From Pseudomonas monteilii (GTDB lineage Bacteria > Pseudomonadota > Gammaproteobacteria > Pseudomonadales > Pseudomonadaceae), in contig CP013997.1 of the NCBI GenBank assembly GCA_001534745.1, positions 4,464,001 through 4,528,000 of the forward strand: a DNA stretch of 64,000 nucleotides, read 5' to 3'. Position numbers and translations under genes: made by a program. Numbering within the stretch: position 1 is the first letter of the stretch; the number at the start of each line of letters is the position of its first letter. The notes beneath the pieces were generated by a model. The model was not told where the DNA came from, did not search any database, and worked only from the letters and a program-made list of their open reading frames with translations. Below are positions 19,629 through 28,364 of the stretch, in pieces.

Positions 19629-20852
19629 CTAGCGGCGCGCCAGCTCAGGCAGGTCCCCGCTCAGGCCCAGGGCCTGACGCACGAACAGGGCCTTGGCCTC
19701 GGGACGCCGATCGACCCATTTCAAGCCGGTGTTGCGCAACCAGCGCAGGGGCAACGGATCGGCCTGGAACAGGCGCTCGAACCCTTCCATGGCAGCCATC
19801 AGCGCCAGGTTGTGCGGCATGCGTCGGCGCTCGTACCGGCTCAGTACACGCTCGTCCGCCAGACGTTCACCTCGGGCCTGCGCACGCTGCAGCTCCTCGG
19901 CCAGCACGGCCGCGTCCAGCAGCCCCAGGTTGACGCCCTGACCTGCCAGTGGGTGGATGGTGTGCGCGGCATCCCCGATCAAGACCAGGCCGTTGTCCAC
20001 GTACCGCTTGGCATGACGTTGGCGCAGCGGTACACAGAGCCGGGCCTCGGCATGCAGCACCTGACCCAGACGCCCCTCGAAGGCCTGCTCCAGCGCCCGG
20101 CAGAAACCTGCATCGTCCAGGGCCATGGCCGCTCGGGCCTGCTCGGGCGTGGTCGACCAGACGATCGAGCACCAGCCTTCGCTCGCTTCGCGCGACAAAG
20201 GCAGGAACGCCAGCGGCCCCTCATCGGTGAAGCGCTGCCAGGCCGTGGCCTGGTGCGACTGGCTGCAGCGCACGCTGGTCACGATGGCCTCGTGCAGGTA
20301 ATCCCACTCGCGGGTCTCGCACCCCGCCAACAGCCGGACCGCCGAGCGCGCGCCGTCGGCGGCCACCACCAGCGGCGTGCGCACCTGTCGACCGCCCGCC
20401 AGGGTCAGCAGCCAGTCGTCCCCCGAGTGGCGCAACTGCTCCAGACGCGCGCCTGGCAGCAGACTGACGTCGCTATCTTGCAGGCATTCGAGCAAGGCGT
20501 CCTGGACCACGCGGTTCTCGACGATATGGCCGAGCACGTCGGCGTGCACGCTGGCCGCGGAGAAATGGATCTGACCGGTGCCGCTGCCGTCCCAGACCTG
20601 CATGTCGGTGTAGGGGCAGCTACGACGACGCTCGATGCCCTCCCAGGCACCCAGGCGCTGGAGGATGCGCTGACTGGCCACCGACAACGCGCTGACACGC
20701 GGTTCGAACGGCATCGACGCCTCATAGGGCGCAACCGACAAGGGCCCGCCGTCGATCAGCAGTACGTCGAGCCCACTGCGGTGCAGGGCCAGGGCCAGCG
20801 CACTGCCGACCATGCCTGCTCCGACGATTACCAGATCCGCGCGCGTTTCCAT
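19629..20852 (-). CDS. ubiquinone biosynthesis FAD hydroxylase, UbiI/VisC-like
   Basis: FAD-dependent hydroxylase of 407 residues acting on the ubiquinone precursor ring. The N-terminal FAD motif is VIVGAGMVGSALALAL. VAADGARSAVR (about 165) and LIGDAAHTIHPLAGQGVNLG (about 290) are the DG and GD motifs of the UbiH/UbiI/UbiF family. It shares a minus-strand run with pepP, ubiH and a thioesterase-like gene. Which ring position it hydroxylates cannot be fixed from the sequence; the position next to ubiH suggests UbiI. Confidence 0.88.
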   Translation of the reverse strand: METRADLVIVGAGMVGSALALALHRSGLDVLLIDGGPLSVAPYEASMPFEPRVSALSVASQRILQRLGAWEGIERRRSCPYTDMQVWDGSGTGQIHFSAASVHADVLGHIVENRVVQDALLECLQDSDVSLLPGARLEQLRHSGDDWLLTLAGGRQVRTPLVVAADGARSAVRLLAGCETREWDYLHEAIVTSVRCSQSHQATAWQRFTDEGPLAFLPLSREASEGWCSIVWSTTPEQARAAMALDDAGFCRALEQAFEGRLGQVLHAEARLCVPLRQRHAKRYVDNGLVLIGDAAHTIHPLAGQGVNLGLLDAAVLAEELQRAQARGERLADERVLSRYERRRMPHNLALMAAMEGFERLFQADPLPLRWLRNTGLKWVDRRPEAKALFVRQALGLSGDLPELARR

Positions 20853-20855
20853 GCC

Positions 20856-21338
20856 TTATGCCTGCCTTGCTCGCGGCTTGAGCCGCACGTAGAGGGTTTT
20901 ATCGACGCGGGCGACCAGTTCGCCGGAGGCGTCGCGAATATCGACCTGCAGCCGCGGCAGGTGTTTCTTGCCGCCTGCGGTGTGTCGGCGAATGTCGTCG
21001 AGCAGGGCATCGTCGAGGTGGAACTCGGCAAAGACCGGGCCCTTGCCCGGGGCGATGAAGTCGATGCTGGCCGCCTTGTCCCAGACGATGTAGTCGCGTC
21101 CGAGCTGTTCGATCAGCAGCAGCATGTAGAACGGATCGACCATCGAATACAGGCTGCCACCGAACTGGGTGCCGACGTAGTTGCGGTTCCAGAACGTCAG
21201 CTTCATCCGCACCTTGGCGCTGCGCAGGTCAGGCCCGATGGACTGCACACGAATGCCGGCACCCAGGTACGGCGGGTAAAGGTTGATCATCCAGCGCATC
21301 AGGCGCGCACGCCAGACGCGCTGGCGCGGTTCTGTCAT
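20856..21338 (-). CDS. DUF4442 hotdog-fold thioesterase-like protein
   Basis: Protein of 160 residues resembling the DUF4442 group of hotdog proteins, with FWNRNYVGTQFGGSLYSMVD in the position of the fold's active-site helix and DKAASIDFIAPGKG in the following sheet. The family is related to acyl-CoA thioesterases, but the substrate is not known. Its ATG overlaps the ubiH stop (ATGA) and its stop is 3 bp from the ubiI-like gene, so it is co-translated with the ubiquinone hydroxylases. Function beyond the fold is not assigned. Confidence 0.8.
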   Translation of the reverse strand: MTEPRQRVWRARLMRWMINLYPPYLGAGIRVQSIGPDLRSAKVRMKLTFWNRNYVGTQFGGSLYSMVDPFYMLLLIEQLGRDYIVWDKAASIDFIAPGKGPVFAEFHLDDALLDDIRRHTAGGKKHLPRLQVDIRDASGELVARVDKTLYVRLKPRARQA

Positions 21339-22534
21339 CGCTCGCCCCGTGGGTCGGGACGCGTGCCCAACCCCATCGCCTGGCGCGCGAACCAGCGTTT
21401 GGCCGGCGGCAGCAGGTCGAGGGCCAGCAGCCCCAGGTTGCGCCCGGCGGCGAGCAGGGGCTGGTCGGTCCCGAACAGGCGCGTGACCTGGTCCGAGAAA
21501 CCGATGGTCAACGCCTGGTCCTGGGTCTGACGCTGGCGGTAACCCTGCAAGGTCGCCAGATCCCCAGGCACCGCAGGACCCGTCAACAGCGCATCGGCCA
21601 GCGACTGCACGTCGCGCAGGGACAGGTTGAACCCTTGCCCGGCGATCGGGTGCAGGCTATGGGCCGCGTTGCCCAGCACGACCAGATGGGGCCGGACCTG
21701 CTCATCCGACTCGATCAGGGCCAGCGGGTAGACATGCCGTGCGCCTACCTGCTGCAGCCTGCCCAAGCGGTAGCCGAAGACGCCCTGCAGTTCGTCCAGA
21801 AACGCGCGATCGTCCACTTCCAGCAGGCGCGCCGTGTCATTGCCGGCCCGGGTCCAGACCAGGGCGCAGCGGTTGTCGGGCAGCGGCAGCAGGGCCATCG
21901 GGCCTTGCTCGGTGAAGCGTTCGAAGGCCTGCCCGCAATGGGCTTCACCTGGGGTGATGTTGGCGATCAAGGCACGCTGGTCGTAAGGGCGATGATGGAC
22001 GTGAATGCCCAGCTGCTCGCGCAGCGTCGAGCGACCGCCGTCGGCCAGCACGGCCAGGTCGCAGTCGAGGTGCGTGTCGTCATTCAGCTGCAGGCGATAA
22101 CCGCCTTCGATGGCGCTCATCCGGGTGACTTCGGCCGGGCAACGCCAGCTGACCACTTCGGGGTCCAGCGCCTTCCACAATGACTGCCCGAGCCAGGCGT
22201 TCTCCACCACATAGCCCAGCGCCGGTACGCCCTCTTCGAGCGCGTCGAGCCGGGTAGAGCCGAAACGGCCACGGTCGGACACCTGGATCTGCCGGATCGG
22301 CTCGGCGCGATGGCTGATGGTCTGCCACAGACCGAGTCGTTCGTAGATCTGCCGGGTGCCGAACGACAGGGCCGAGGAACGCGCATCGTAGCTGGGCTGG
22401 TAGCTGTCGCCCGGGGCGAAGGGCTCGATCAGCACGATCGACCAGCCGCGGGCCTTGGCACCGGCCTGCAGCGCCACGGCCAGGCTGGCACCGACCAGGC
22501 CCCCACCGATGATCGCCAGGCTGAAGCGGCTCAT
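21335..22534 (-). CDS. ubiH: 2-octaprenyl-6-methoxyphenol hydroxylase UbiH
   Basis: FAD monooxygenase of 399 residues in the ubiquinone pathway. The FAD motif LAIIGGGLVGASLAVALQ is at the N-terminus, LADGGRSTLREQL near 165 and LGNAAHSLHPIAGQGFNLSL near 285. The start MSRFSLAII overlaps the pepP stop (ATGA); the same frame is open upstream inside pepP, but that part is not family-like. The pepP-ubiH-ubiI linkage is conserved in proteobacteria. Confidence 0.94.
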   Translation of the reverse strand: MSRFSLAIIGGGLVGASLAVALQAGAKARGWSIVLIEPFAPGDSYQPSYDARSSALSFGTRQIYERLGLWQTISHRAEPIRQIQVSDRGRFGSTRLDALEEGVPALGYVVENAWLGQSLWKALDPEVVSWRCPAEVTRMSAIEGGYRLQLNDDTHLDCDLAVLADGGRSTLREQLGIHVHHRPYDQRALIANITPGEAHCGQAFERFTEQGPMALLPLPDNRCALVWTRAGNDTARLLEVDDRAFLDELQGVFGYRLGRLQQVGARHVYPLALIESDEQVRPHLVVLGNAAHSLHPIAGQGFNLSLRDVQSLADALLTGPAVPGDLATLQGYRQRQTQDQALTIGFSDQVTRLFGTDQPLLAAGRNLGLLALDLLPPAKRWFARQAMGLGTRPDPRGER

Positions 22535-23865
22535 GCGGCAGCTCCACGCGCGGCGCTCATCAGGGCTTCGATCTCGTCCACGGTCTTGGGCACACCTGTG
22601 GTGAGGATGTCGCACCCGTGCTTGGTCACCACGACGTCGTCCTCGATGCGGATACCGATGCCGCGCCATTTCTTGGCCACGGCCTGGTTGTCCGGGGCGA
22701 TGTAGATCCCCGGCTCGACCGTGAGCGCCATGCCGGGTTCGAGCACCCGCCACTGACCGCCGATCTTGTAGTCGCCCACATCGTGCACATCCATGCCCAG
22801 CCAGTGGCCGGCACGGTGCATGTAGAAGGCGCGGTGCGCCTCGTTGTCGATCAGCGTCTGCACGTCGCCCTTGAGCAGGCCGAGACGCACCAGGCCTTCG
22901 GTGATCACGCGGACGGTGGCTTCATGGGCCTGGTTCCAGTGCCGACCTGGCGCGATCTGCGCGAAGGCGGCGGCTTGCGCCTCGAGCACCAGTTCATAGA
23001 TCGCCTTCTGCTCCGGCGAGAAGCGCCCGCTGACCGGGAAGGTGCGGGTGATGTCACTGGCGTAGCAATCGAGCTCGCACCCGGCATCGATCAGCACCAG
23101 GTCACCGTCCTTGAGCACGGCGTCGTTCTGCTGGTAATGCAGGATGCAGGCGTTGCGCCCGGCCGCCACGATCGAACCGTAGGCCGGCATCTTCGCCCCG
23201 CCCTTGCGGAATTCGTAATCCAGTTCGGCTTCGAGGCTGTACTCATGCAACCCGGCACGGCATGCCTGCATGGCGCGCACATGGGCACGCGCCGATACGG
23301 CGGCTGCTTCGCGCATCACCTTCACCTCGGCCGCCGACTTGTACAGCCGCATGTCGTGCAGCAGGTGATCCAGGGCGACGAATTCGTTCGGCGGCTGGGC
23401 ACCCAGGCGGGCCTTGGAGCGGATCACGTTGATCCAGTCCATCAACCGCCGATCGAATTCGGGGTTGCTGCCCATGGCGCTGTAGACACGCTCACGGCCT
23501 TCGATCAGGCCCGGCAGGATCTCGTCGATGTCGGCGATCGGAAACGCATCGTCCGCACCATGATCACGCACGGCGCCTTCCTGGCCGGCACGCAGGCCGT
23601 CCCACTGCTCGCGCTCGGCGTTGCGCTCACGGCAGAAGAGCACGTACTCGCCATGCTCACGGCCCGGGATCAGCGCGATCACCGCGTCCGGCTCGGGGAA
23701 GCCGCTGAGGTACTGGAAATCGCTGTCCTGCCGGTAGACATGCTCGACGTCGCGGTTGCGGATGGCGACGGCCGCCGCAGGCAGGATGGCGATGCTGTTA
23801 GGGACCATCTGCGCCATCAGCGCCTTGCGACGACGGACATACTCGGCCTTCGGAATCCGGCTCAT
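22531..23865 (-). CDS. pepP: Xaa-Pro aminopeptidase PepP
   Basis: Metallopeptidase of 444 residues that removes an N-terminal residue before proline. The N-terminal AMP_N domain is about residues 1-170. The catalytic pita-bread domain shows the dinuclear metal ligands: DAGCELDCYASDITRTF, HRAGHWLGMDVHD, TVEPGIYI and GIRIEDDVVVT. It leads the operon with ubiH through a 4-base overlap and follows ygfB by 23 bp. Confidence 0.96.
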   Translation of the reverse strand: MSRIPKAEYVRRRKALMAQMVPNSIAILPAAAVAIRNRDVEHVYRQDSDFQYLSGFPEPDAVIALIPGREHGEYVLFCRERNAEREQWDGLRAGQEGAVRDHGADDAFPIADIDEILPGLIEGRERVYSAMGSNPEFDRRLMDWINVIRSKARLGAQPPNEFVALDHLLHDMRLYKSAAEVKVMREAAAVSARAHVRAMQACRAGLHEYSLEAELDYEFRKGGAKMPAYGSIVAAGRNACILHYQQNDAVLKDGDLVLIDAGCELDCYASDITRTFPVSGRFSPEQKAIYELVLEAQAAAFAQIAPGRHWNQAHEATVRVITEGLVRLGLLKGDVQTLIDNEAHRAFYMHRAGHWLGMDVHDVGDYKIGGQWRVLEPGMALTVEPGIYIAPDNQAVAKKWRGIGIRIEDDVVVTKHGCDILTTGVPKTVDEIEALMSAARGAAA

Positions 23866-23888
23866 GGCTGGAACGCCCCCTTCGGGTG

Positions 23889-24452
23889 TCAGTGCAACGA
23901 CGGCTTGGCGGCAGGCTCGGCGGCCTGGGCAGGCTTGGCGAACTCCGAGAACAGCAGCAGCGGCGCGACGCGTAGGTACTCCATGACTTCCATGTAGTCG
24001 CTTTCACCGTCCTCGGACTCTTCCAGCGCATCCTGGACCTGGGAAATGGCCACCAAGTCCTGAAGCACCTCGCGCGCCTCCTCGCTGAGCTCCTTGCCCC
24101 CGGCATTGAGCCCGAAGCCGGCGGCGAAGCCCTGGCACCACTGGCCCAGGGCCATGGCGCGCTCGCTCAGCGGGGCGTCATCGCCCGGCAGCAGCAGCAC
24201 GATGGCGATGTCGTCGCCGGTCAGTTCGGCCTTGACCATCTCCTGCAGGCCGACCAGCGCATTGCGCACGGTGTCCTGCGGCTCGACCTCGAGCAGTGCG
24301 GCGGCATCGGCCAGCCAGGCCTCGGCGTCGAAACCGGCGCCCGCGCAGCTGCGACCGAGCAGCAGGCCGTGCAGTTCGGCAGGTGAAACGGGGTGGCCAT
24401 TGCTGCTGAGCAAGGCGGCGAAGGCGGTGTACGGCGATTGGGTATTGGGCAT
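23889..24452 (-). CDS. YgfB/YecA-family (UPF0149) protein
   Basis: Cytoplasmic protein of 187 residues of the UPF0149 family, with the conserved [19 protein letters not shown] near the N-terminus, [14 protein letters not shown] near 100 and an acidic region ([20 protein letters not shown]) near 150. The start is the ATG of MPNTQSPY; a TTG two codons earlier is less likely. It sits directly upstream of pepP, an arrangement shared with other gammaproteobacteria. YgfB of P. aeruginosa is reported to affect AmpDh3 expression and beta-lactam resistance. That role is not shown for this protein. Confidence 0.88.
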   Translation of the reverse strand: MPNTQSPYTAFAALLSSNGHPVSPAELHGLLLGRSCAGAGFDAEAWLADAAALLEVEPQDTVRNALVGLQEMVKAELTGDDIAIVLLLPGDDAPLSERAMALGQWCQGFAAGFGLNAGGKELSEEAREVLQDLVAISQVQDALEESEDGESDYMEVMEYLRVAPLLLFSEFAKPAQAAEPAAKPSLH

Positions 24453-24604
24453 GGGCAACTAGGCGCCAGGCGGCGCAATGACTAGAATGAAGGTCTCGTA
24501 TCCTAGCACCGGCACGCGCGGCACACTATCGGCACTGGCCGTGAGCGCGCGATCCGGGGCATCATCGCCGGGGACGTGACGACGGAGCGAAGCGAGTGCC
24601 ATCC

Positions 24605-24814
24605 ATGCAAGAGAACGAGCTGCAAGCGCTGATGAGCCGATTCGAGCTGCTGATCGAGCGTGTGGAGCAACTAAAACGGCGTAATGCACTCCTAGTAGCG
24701 CAGGAACGATCCTGGCGCGAAGAGCGCGCCCATCTCATCGAAAAGAACGAGACCGCCCGGCGCAAGGTCGAATCGATGATCTTGCGTCTCAGGGCCCTGG
24801 AGCAAGACTCATGA
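24605..24814 (+). CDS. small coiled-coil protein (TIGR02449, ZapB-like)
   Basis: Protein of 69 residues that is almost entirely a predicted coiled coil, with heptads from LMSRFELLIERVEQLKRRNA through RRKVESMILRLRALEQ. It belongs to the small family found next to zapA in Pseudomonas. The ATG of MQENELQ matches relatives, but a GTG 9 bases upstream has the better-spaced GGAG, so the protein may be 3 residues longer. Its stop overlaps the zapA start (ATGA), suggesting a joint role at the division ring. Confidence 0.83.
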   Translation: MQENELQALMSRFELLIERVEQLKRRNALLVAQERSWREERAHLIEKNETARRKVESMILRLRALEQDS

Positions 24815-25128
24815 GTTCAAGCAACAACGTCACCGTGCAGATCCTCGACAAGGACTATTCGATCATCTGTCCGCCCGAGGAGCGCAACAACCTGGTCAGC
24901 GCCGCCCGCTACCTGGACGCCAAGATGCGCGAGATCCGCAGCAGCGGCAAGGTGATCGGTGCCGACCGCATCGCGGTGATGGCTGCGCTGAACATTACCC
25001 ATGACCTGCTGCACAAGCAGGACCGTCCGGACGTGGCTGCCACGGGCACGTCCCGCGAGCAGGTCCGCGATCTGCTGGAGCGGGTCGACCAGGCGCTGAC
25101 CGACGACCCGGATGCAAAAAGCGTTTGA
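24811..25128 (+). CDS. zapA: cell division protein ZapA
   Basis: FtsZ-associated protein of 105 residues. The N-terminal globular part (VTVQILDKDYSIICPPEERN) is followed by LVSAARYLDAKMREIR and a C-terminal helix (REQVRDLLERVDQAL). It promotes FtsZ filament bundling at midcell. It overlaps the coiled-coil gene by 4 bases and is followed at once by 6S RNA, the conserved zapA-ssrS linkage. Confidence 0.93.
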   Translation: MSSSNNVTVQILDKDYSIICPPEERNNLVSAARYLDAKMREIRSSGKVIGADRIAVMAALNITHDLLHKQDRPDVAATGTSREQVRDLLERVDQALTDDPDAKSV

Positions 25129-25146
25129 ATCTGCGTATACTGGCCA

Positions 25147-25325
25147 CACTCCCTGGTGGATGCGCCAGTCGGTTATGTCCCTGAGCCGATACGCACAACC
25201 ACGGGGGTTGCACGTGGTGCTGGTGTGCATGTCCGCTCGACGGAAAGCCTTAAAGCGTCCGGCAACCTCCACCTTGAACTTTCGGGTTCAAGGGCTACAC
25301 CGACAGCGGTTTTACCGGGGAGCCT
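25147..25325 (+). ncRNA. ssrS: 6S RNA (ssrS)
   Basis: Shares with E. coli 6S RNA the strings GTCCCTGAGCCGATA, AAGCCTTAAA and CACCTTGAAC/GGGTTCAAGGGCTACA, in the same order. The ends pair: CCCTGGT (25151-25157) with ACCGGGG (25314-25320). A -10 box TATACT lies at 25136-25141, so the 5' end is placed at about 25147; both ends are approximate. It binds sigma-70 RNA polymerase and lowers its activity in stationary phase. Confidence 0.93.
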
Positions 25326-25334
25326 GAATACGCC

Positions 25335-25364
25335 GATGCCCGCCCTTGTGGCGGGCATCTTGTT
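25335..25364 (+). terminator. terminator after 6S RNA
   Basis: GATGCCCGCC (25335-25344) and GGCGGGCATC (25350-25359) form a perfect 10-bp stem with loop CTTGT, followed by TTGTT. It lies between 6S RNA and the downstream ligase gene, where partial read-through would be expected. Confidence 0.85.
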
Positions 25365-25408
25365 ATCTGGCGCAGGCTGCGCCAGCACTGCCCCGAGACG
25401 CCCGTGCC

Positions 25409-26017
25409 ATGACCGACACCGCGCCGCTCACCCGCCCTCAGCTACGCCGCCTGCTGCGCACCGCGCGCCGTGCCCTGACACCCGCTGAACAGCACCAGGC
25501 GTCACAGGGTCTGTACCGCCAGCTGGCCCAGCACCCCTTGTTCAGACGCGCCCGGCACATCGCTCTGTACCTACCCAACGATGGCGAGATCGATCCGCGC
25601 CCGCTCCTGCGCGAGGCCCAGCGTCGTGGCAAGCACGTCTATCTGCCGGTCCTGCATGCCTGGCCACGCACCCGCATGGCATTCCAGCGCTTCGAACGTG
25701 GCGAGTCGTTGCGTCGCAACCGGTTTCGCATTCCGGAACCTGTGATCAACCGCAGGCGCCAGCGTCCGACCTGGGCGCTCGACCTGATCCTGCTGCCCCT
25801 GGTGGGCTTCGATGAACACGGCGGACGCCTGGGGATGGGCGGTGGCTTCTACGATCGCAGCCTGGCCTACCAGCAACGTCGGACGACGTGGAAGAAACCC
25901 CGGCTACTGGGGCTGGCCCATGAATGCCAGAAGGTCGAGCGGCTGACTCAGGCCAGTTGGGATGTACCGCTGACGGGGACGGTCTCGGACCGTGAATGGT
26001 ACCTGGTGCCGGCATGA
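25409..26017 (+). CDS. 5-formyltetrahydrofolate cyclo-ligase
   Basis: Enzyme of 202 residues that converts 5-formyl-THF to 5,10-methenyl-THF with ATP. Family motifs are RRLLRTARRALT near the N-terminus, IALYLPNDGEIDPRPLL near 50 and the nucleotide-binding LLPLVGFDEHGGRLGMGGGF near 130, then YDRSLAY. The start MTDTAPLTR is chosen because the frame upstream runs into the 6S terminator. The 6S RNA-ygfA linkage is conserved from E. coli. Confidence 0.93.
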   Translation: MTDTAPLTRPQLRRLLRTARRALTPAEQHQASQGLYRQLAQHPLFRRARHIALYLPNDGEIDPRPLLREAQRRGKHVYLPVLHAWPRTRMAFQRFERGESLRRNRFRIPEPVINRRRQRPTWALDLILLPLVGFDEHGGRLGMGGGFYDRSLAYQQRRTTWKKPRLLGLAHECQKVERLTQASWDVPLTGTVSDREWYLVPA

Positions 26018-26036
26018 CCGGCACGGGCGGGGCGAC

Positions 26037-26186
26037 TCAACGCACAGACTGATCTTGCACCGCGGACGCCTGGTACGAGGCGTCTACCTTGCGCTCCAGA
26101 AAGCTCTGCGCATAGCCCGTGGTGACCACACCCAGGCCAAAGATCAGCACCAGGATCCACAGTGGATCCGTCTTGCGTCGGTTCAT
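26037..26186 (-). CDS. small membrane-anchored hypothetical protein
   Basis: Short protein of 49 residues with a basic start (MNRRKTDP), one hydrophobic segment (LWILVLIFGLGVVTTGYA) and a polar tail. GGGGGG lies shortly before the ATG. It is convergent with the cyclo-ligase gene, 19 bp from its stop. The hydrophobic part could be a membrane anchor or a signal sequence. I recognise no function. Confidence 0.6.
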   Translation of the reverse strand: MNRRKTDPLWILVLIFGLGVVTTGYAQSFLERKVDASYQASAVQDQSVR

Positions 26187-26357
26187 CGATTGCCCCCCTC
26201 GGGCAAACTGATTCGCCCCACGTCCACGATGGCCGCAGGTGCGTAGCCCTGAAAACGGGCGCATTCTCCGACAACCCGAGTCGACAATCAAATGCTGGCG
26301 TCAACCGACTGTCGGTTTGATGCAACGAGTTATTTCAAATAATGTCAGGACTGCGCG

Positions 26358-26810
26358 ATGACTTACTGGTTGATGAAATCAGAGCCCGATGAGCTTTCCA
26401 TCCAGGCGTTGGCCCGCTCGAGCGGTGCGTGCTGGGATGGCGTACGCAACTATCAGGCACGTAACTTTCTGCGCGAAATGGCCGCAGGCGACGAGTGCTT
26501 TTTCTACCATGCCAGCTGCCCGCAGCCGGGCATCGCCGGCATCGCCCGGGTGACCACTGCGGCCTATCCCGACCCAAGTGCGCTGGCACCTGACAGTCCC
26601 TACTTCGACTCCAAGGCCAGTGTGGACAAGAACCCCTGGAGCGCCGTGGATGTTTGCCACGTACGCACGTTCGCACGCGTGCTACCCCTGGGTTTGCTGA
26701 AGCAGCAGGCCGCGCTGGCGGCGCTGCCACTGGTGCAGAAAGGCAGTCGTCTTTCGGTGATGCCCGTTACTGCCGAGCAGTGGCAGGCGATCCTGGCGCT
26801 CGCGACGTGA
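26358..26810 (+). CDS. EVE-domain protein
   Basis: Protein of 150 residues covering one EVE domain (PUA-like fold). Diagnostic parts are YWLMKSEPDELSIQAL at the start, WDGVRNYQARNFLREM near 30, CFFYHASCPQPGIAGIARV near 50 and YFDSKASVDKNPWSAVDV near 85. EVE domains bind modified bases in DNA or RNA; the ligand here is not known. AGGA precedes the ATG. Its TGA abuts the stop of the convergent FliL-like gene, so the two stops form TGATCA. Confidence 0.92.
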   Translation: MTYWLMKSEPDELSIQALARSSGACWDGVRNYQARNFLREMAAGDECFFYHASCPQPGIAGIARVTTAAYPDPSALAPDSPYFDSKASVDKNPWSAVDVCHVRTFARVLPLGLLKQQAALAALPLVQKGSRLSVMPVTAEQWQAILALAT

Positions 26811-27218
26811 TCACTGGACGATCAGGTTGTTGAACAGCACGTCCTCGACGATCGGCTTGCCTTCTTCGGTCTCGAGGACCTGCTGGACCTGCTTGAGCGC
26901 TTCCTGACGAAGCTTTTCCTTGGCCTCGACCGAGCTCATGTCATCCACGCCCTGCTGGGCGAACAGGCCGACCAGCTGGTTGCGAATCAACGGCTCGTGG
27001 TGCTTGACCGCCGCCGCTGCCGCATCCCCGGTAACACGCAACGCCACATCGGCCTTGTAGACGCGCAGGCGTGGCCCGCCATCAAGCGCGTAATTGCCCA
27101 CCAGGGGCGGGGTCAGGGTGATGTAGGCGACCTTGGGCGCGCCTTCTTTCTCTTCCTCGGCCGCCAGGGCCACGCCTGGCAACAACAGGGCCAGTACCAA
27201 CAAGATCCGCGCGTTCAC
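26811..27218 (-). CDS. FliL-family protein with signal peptide
   Basis: Protein of 135 residues. The N-terminus MNARILLVLALLLPGVALAA looks like a cleavable signal peptide, unlike the membrane anchor of standard FliL. The rest fits the FliL fold: VAYITLTPPLVGNY, a basic-hydrophobic strand, HHEPLIRNQLVGLF and the end EDVLFNNLIVQ. The start is a GTG preceded by GAGGAG. No flagellar gene is adjacent, so it is a stand-alone member found in other pseudomonads. Its role is unknown. Confidence 0.85.
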   Translation of the reverse strand: MNARILLVLALLLPGVALAAEEEKEGAPKVAYITLTPPLVGNYALDGGPRLRVYKADVALRVTGDAAAAAVKHHEPLIRNQLVGLFAQQGVDDMSSVEAKEKLRQEALKQVQQVLETEEGKPIVEDVLFNNLIVQ

Positions 27219-27314
27219 GTTCGCTCCTCATGCAAATGACGTCAGCATACCCGAGACACACCGACCTGCCCTGTTATCGGCGGCAACCGGCAAAGCAGGA
27301 GGTCGACGGCCCGA

Positions 27315-27965
27315 TCAGGCCTGGAGCAGACCATGGCACCGACGGAAGCGTGCCTCAAGGCTGCGGTCCGGCATCTGATGCACGCGCAAGGCATCGAGCG
27401 TCTGCTCCACGTATTCACGGGTCGTGCCGTAGTGCCCTTTGGCCGTGGCCAGGATCTGGCTCAGCAAGGTATCGGGCAGGTTTCCAGCGTAGCAGGGCAA
27501 GTGCCGCTCCAGCACGAAACCCAACGCCTGGATACGCGTGCCATCGGCCAGTCGGCAATTGAGCCAGTGAGGGCGATAGGCAGGGTAAGGCATTTCACGC
27601 TGCCACAAGGCCAACAAGGCGGCTTCCAGGTCGGCCTCATCCAATCGGTAGGCCACGCCACTGCACGACCCTCCCCGATCCAGGCCGAACACCAGGCCGG
27701 GTTGCTCGGGCGTACCACGGTGCGCATGGGACCACAGGTACAGCCCACGGTGATAACCATGCACACGTGCGCGCTGACGCTCGAGGGACTTGCACTCCGG
27801 CCGCCAGATGAGCGAGCCATAGGCGAAGAGCCAGACCGGGCCGCCACGGTGCTGGGCCATGGTGCTCTGCATCGATGCCACGAGTTGTTCAGGGGTGTGC
27901 TGCAGGCCGAAATCGAGGGAAGGGGGATACGTCGGTTGCCAGCTGGAGGCTTGAGTCGATGACAT
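27315..27965 (-). CDS. ChaC-like gamma-glutamylcyclotransferase
   Basis: Cytoplasmic enzyme of 216 residues. The family signature VWLFAYGSLIWRPEC (about residue 45) binds the gamma-glutamyl group. TPEQPGLVFGLDRGGSCSGV follows near 90, and the catalytic glutamate lies in the YRLDEADLEAALLALWQRE region. ChaC proteins act on glutathione to give 5-oxoproline and Cys-Gly. It is a single gene with AAAGGA upstream of the ATG. Confidence 0.9.
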   Translation of the reverse strand: MSSTQASSWQPTYPPSLDFGLQHTPEQLVASMQSTMAQHRGGPVWLFAYGSLIWRPECKSLERQRARVHGYHRGLYLWSHAHRGTPEQPGLVFGLDRGGSCSGVAYRLDEADLEAALLALWQREMPYPAYRPHWLNCRLADGTRIQALGFVLERHLPCYAGNLPDTLLSQILATAKGHYGTTREYVEQTLDALRVHQMPDRSLEARFRRCHGLLQA

Positions 27966-28364
27966 CGTGGCGCTCGTCCTTTCTCCGTGACCGTGGAAGG
28001 CCGTAATCTACCTGAAGGGGTCGTCGTGGTTCCAAGTTATAACAAAAATTCCGACGGCAGGCAGGAGAAGGCATCGCTTTGGATAATCTAATTTCTTATA
28101 TCGATAGCGCCAAAATATGAGAGGGCATTGATGTACCCAAGCCACGTCGATGATTACTTTTCACATAGTGGGGAAACTTCAACCTCGAATTGCGCAACTT
28201 CAAGTCTGTCGTGCCATCAGGCCCCAAGAAATTTCCCACGGAATTTTAAGTAGGCTCCGATAGCAGCACCTTAGCCGGCTCTTCATTCTTCGTGCACATC
28301 CATGCACGGATGCTGATCATCGCCGCCTGCCAGGCGCTGAGCGTCCGCAACGAAGGCACTTTCC
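27966..28364. other. AT-richer region upstream of the VasX-like gene
   Basis: This 399-bp stretch is AT-rich compared with its surroundings, especially 28040-28250. I found no gene with a supported start. It presumably holds the promoters of the divergent ChaC-like and effector genes. Confidence 0.5.
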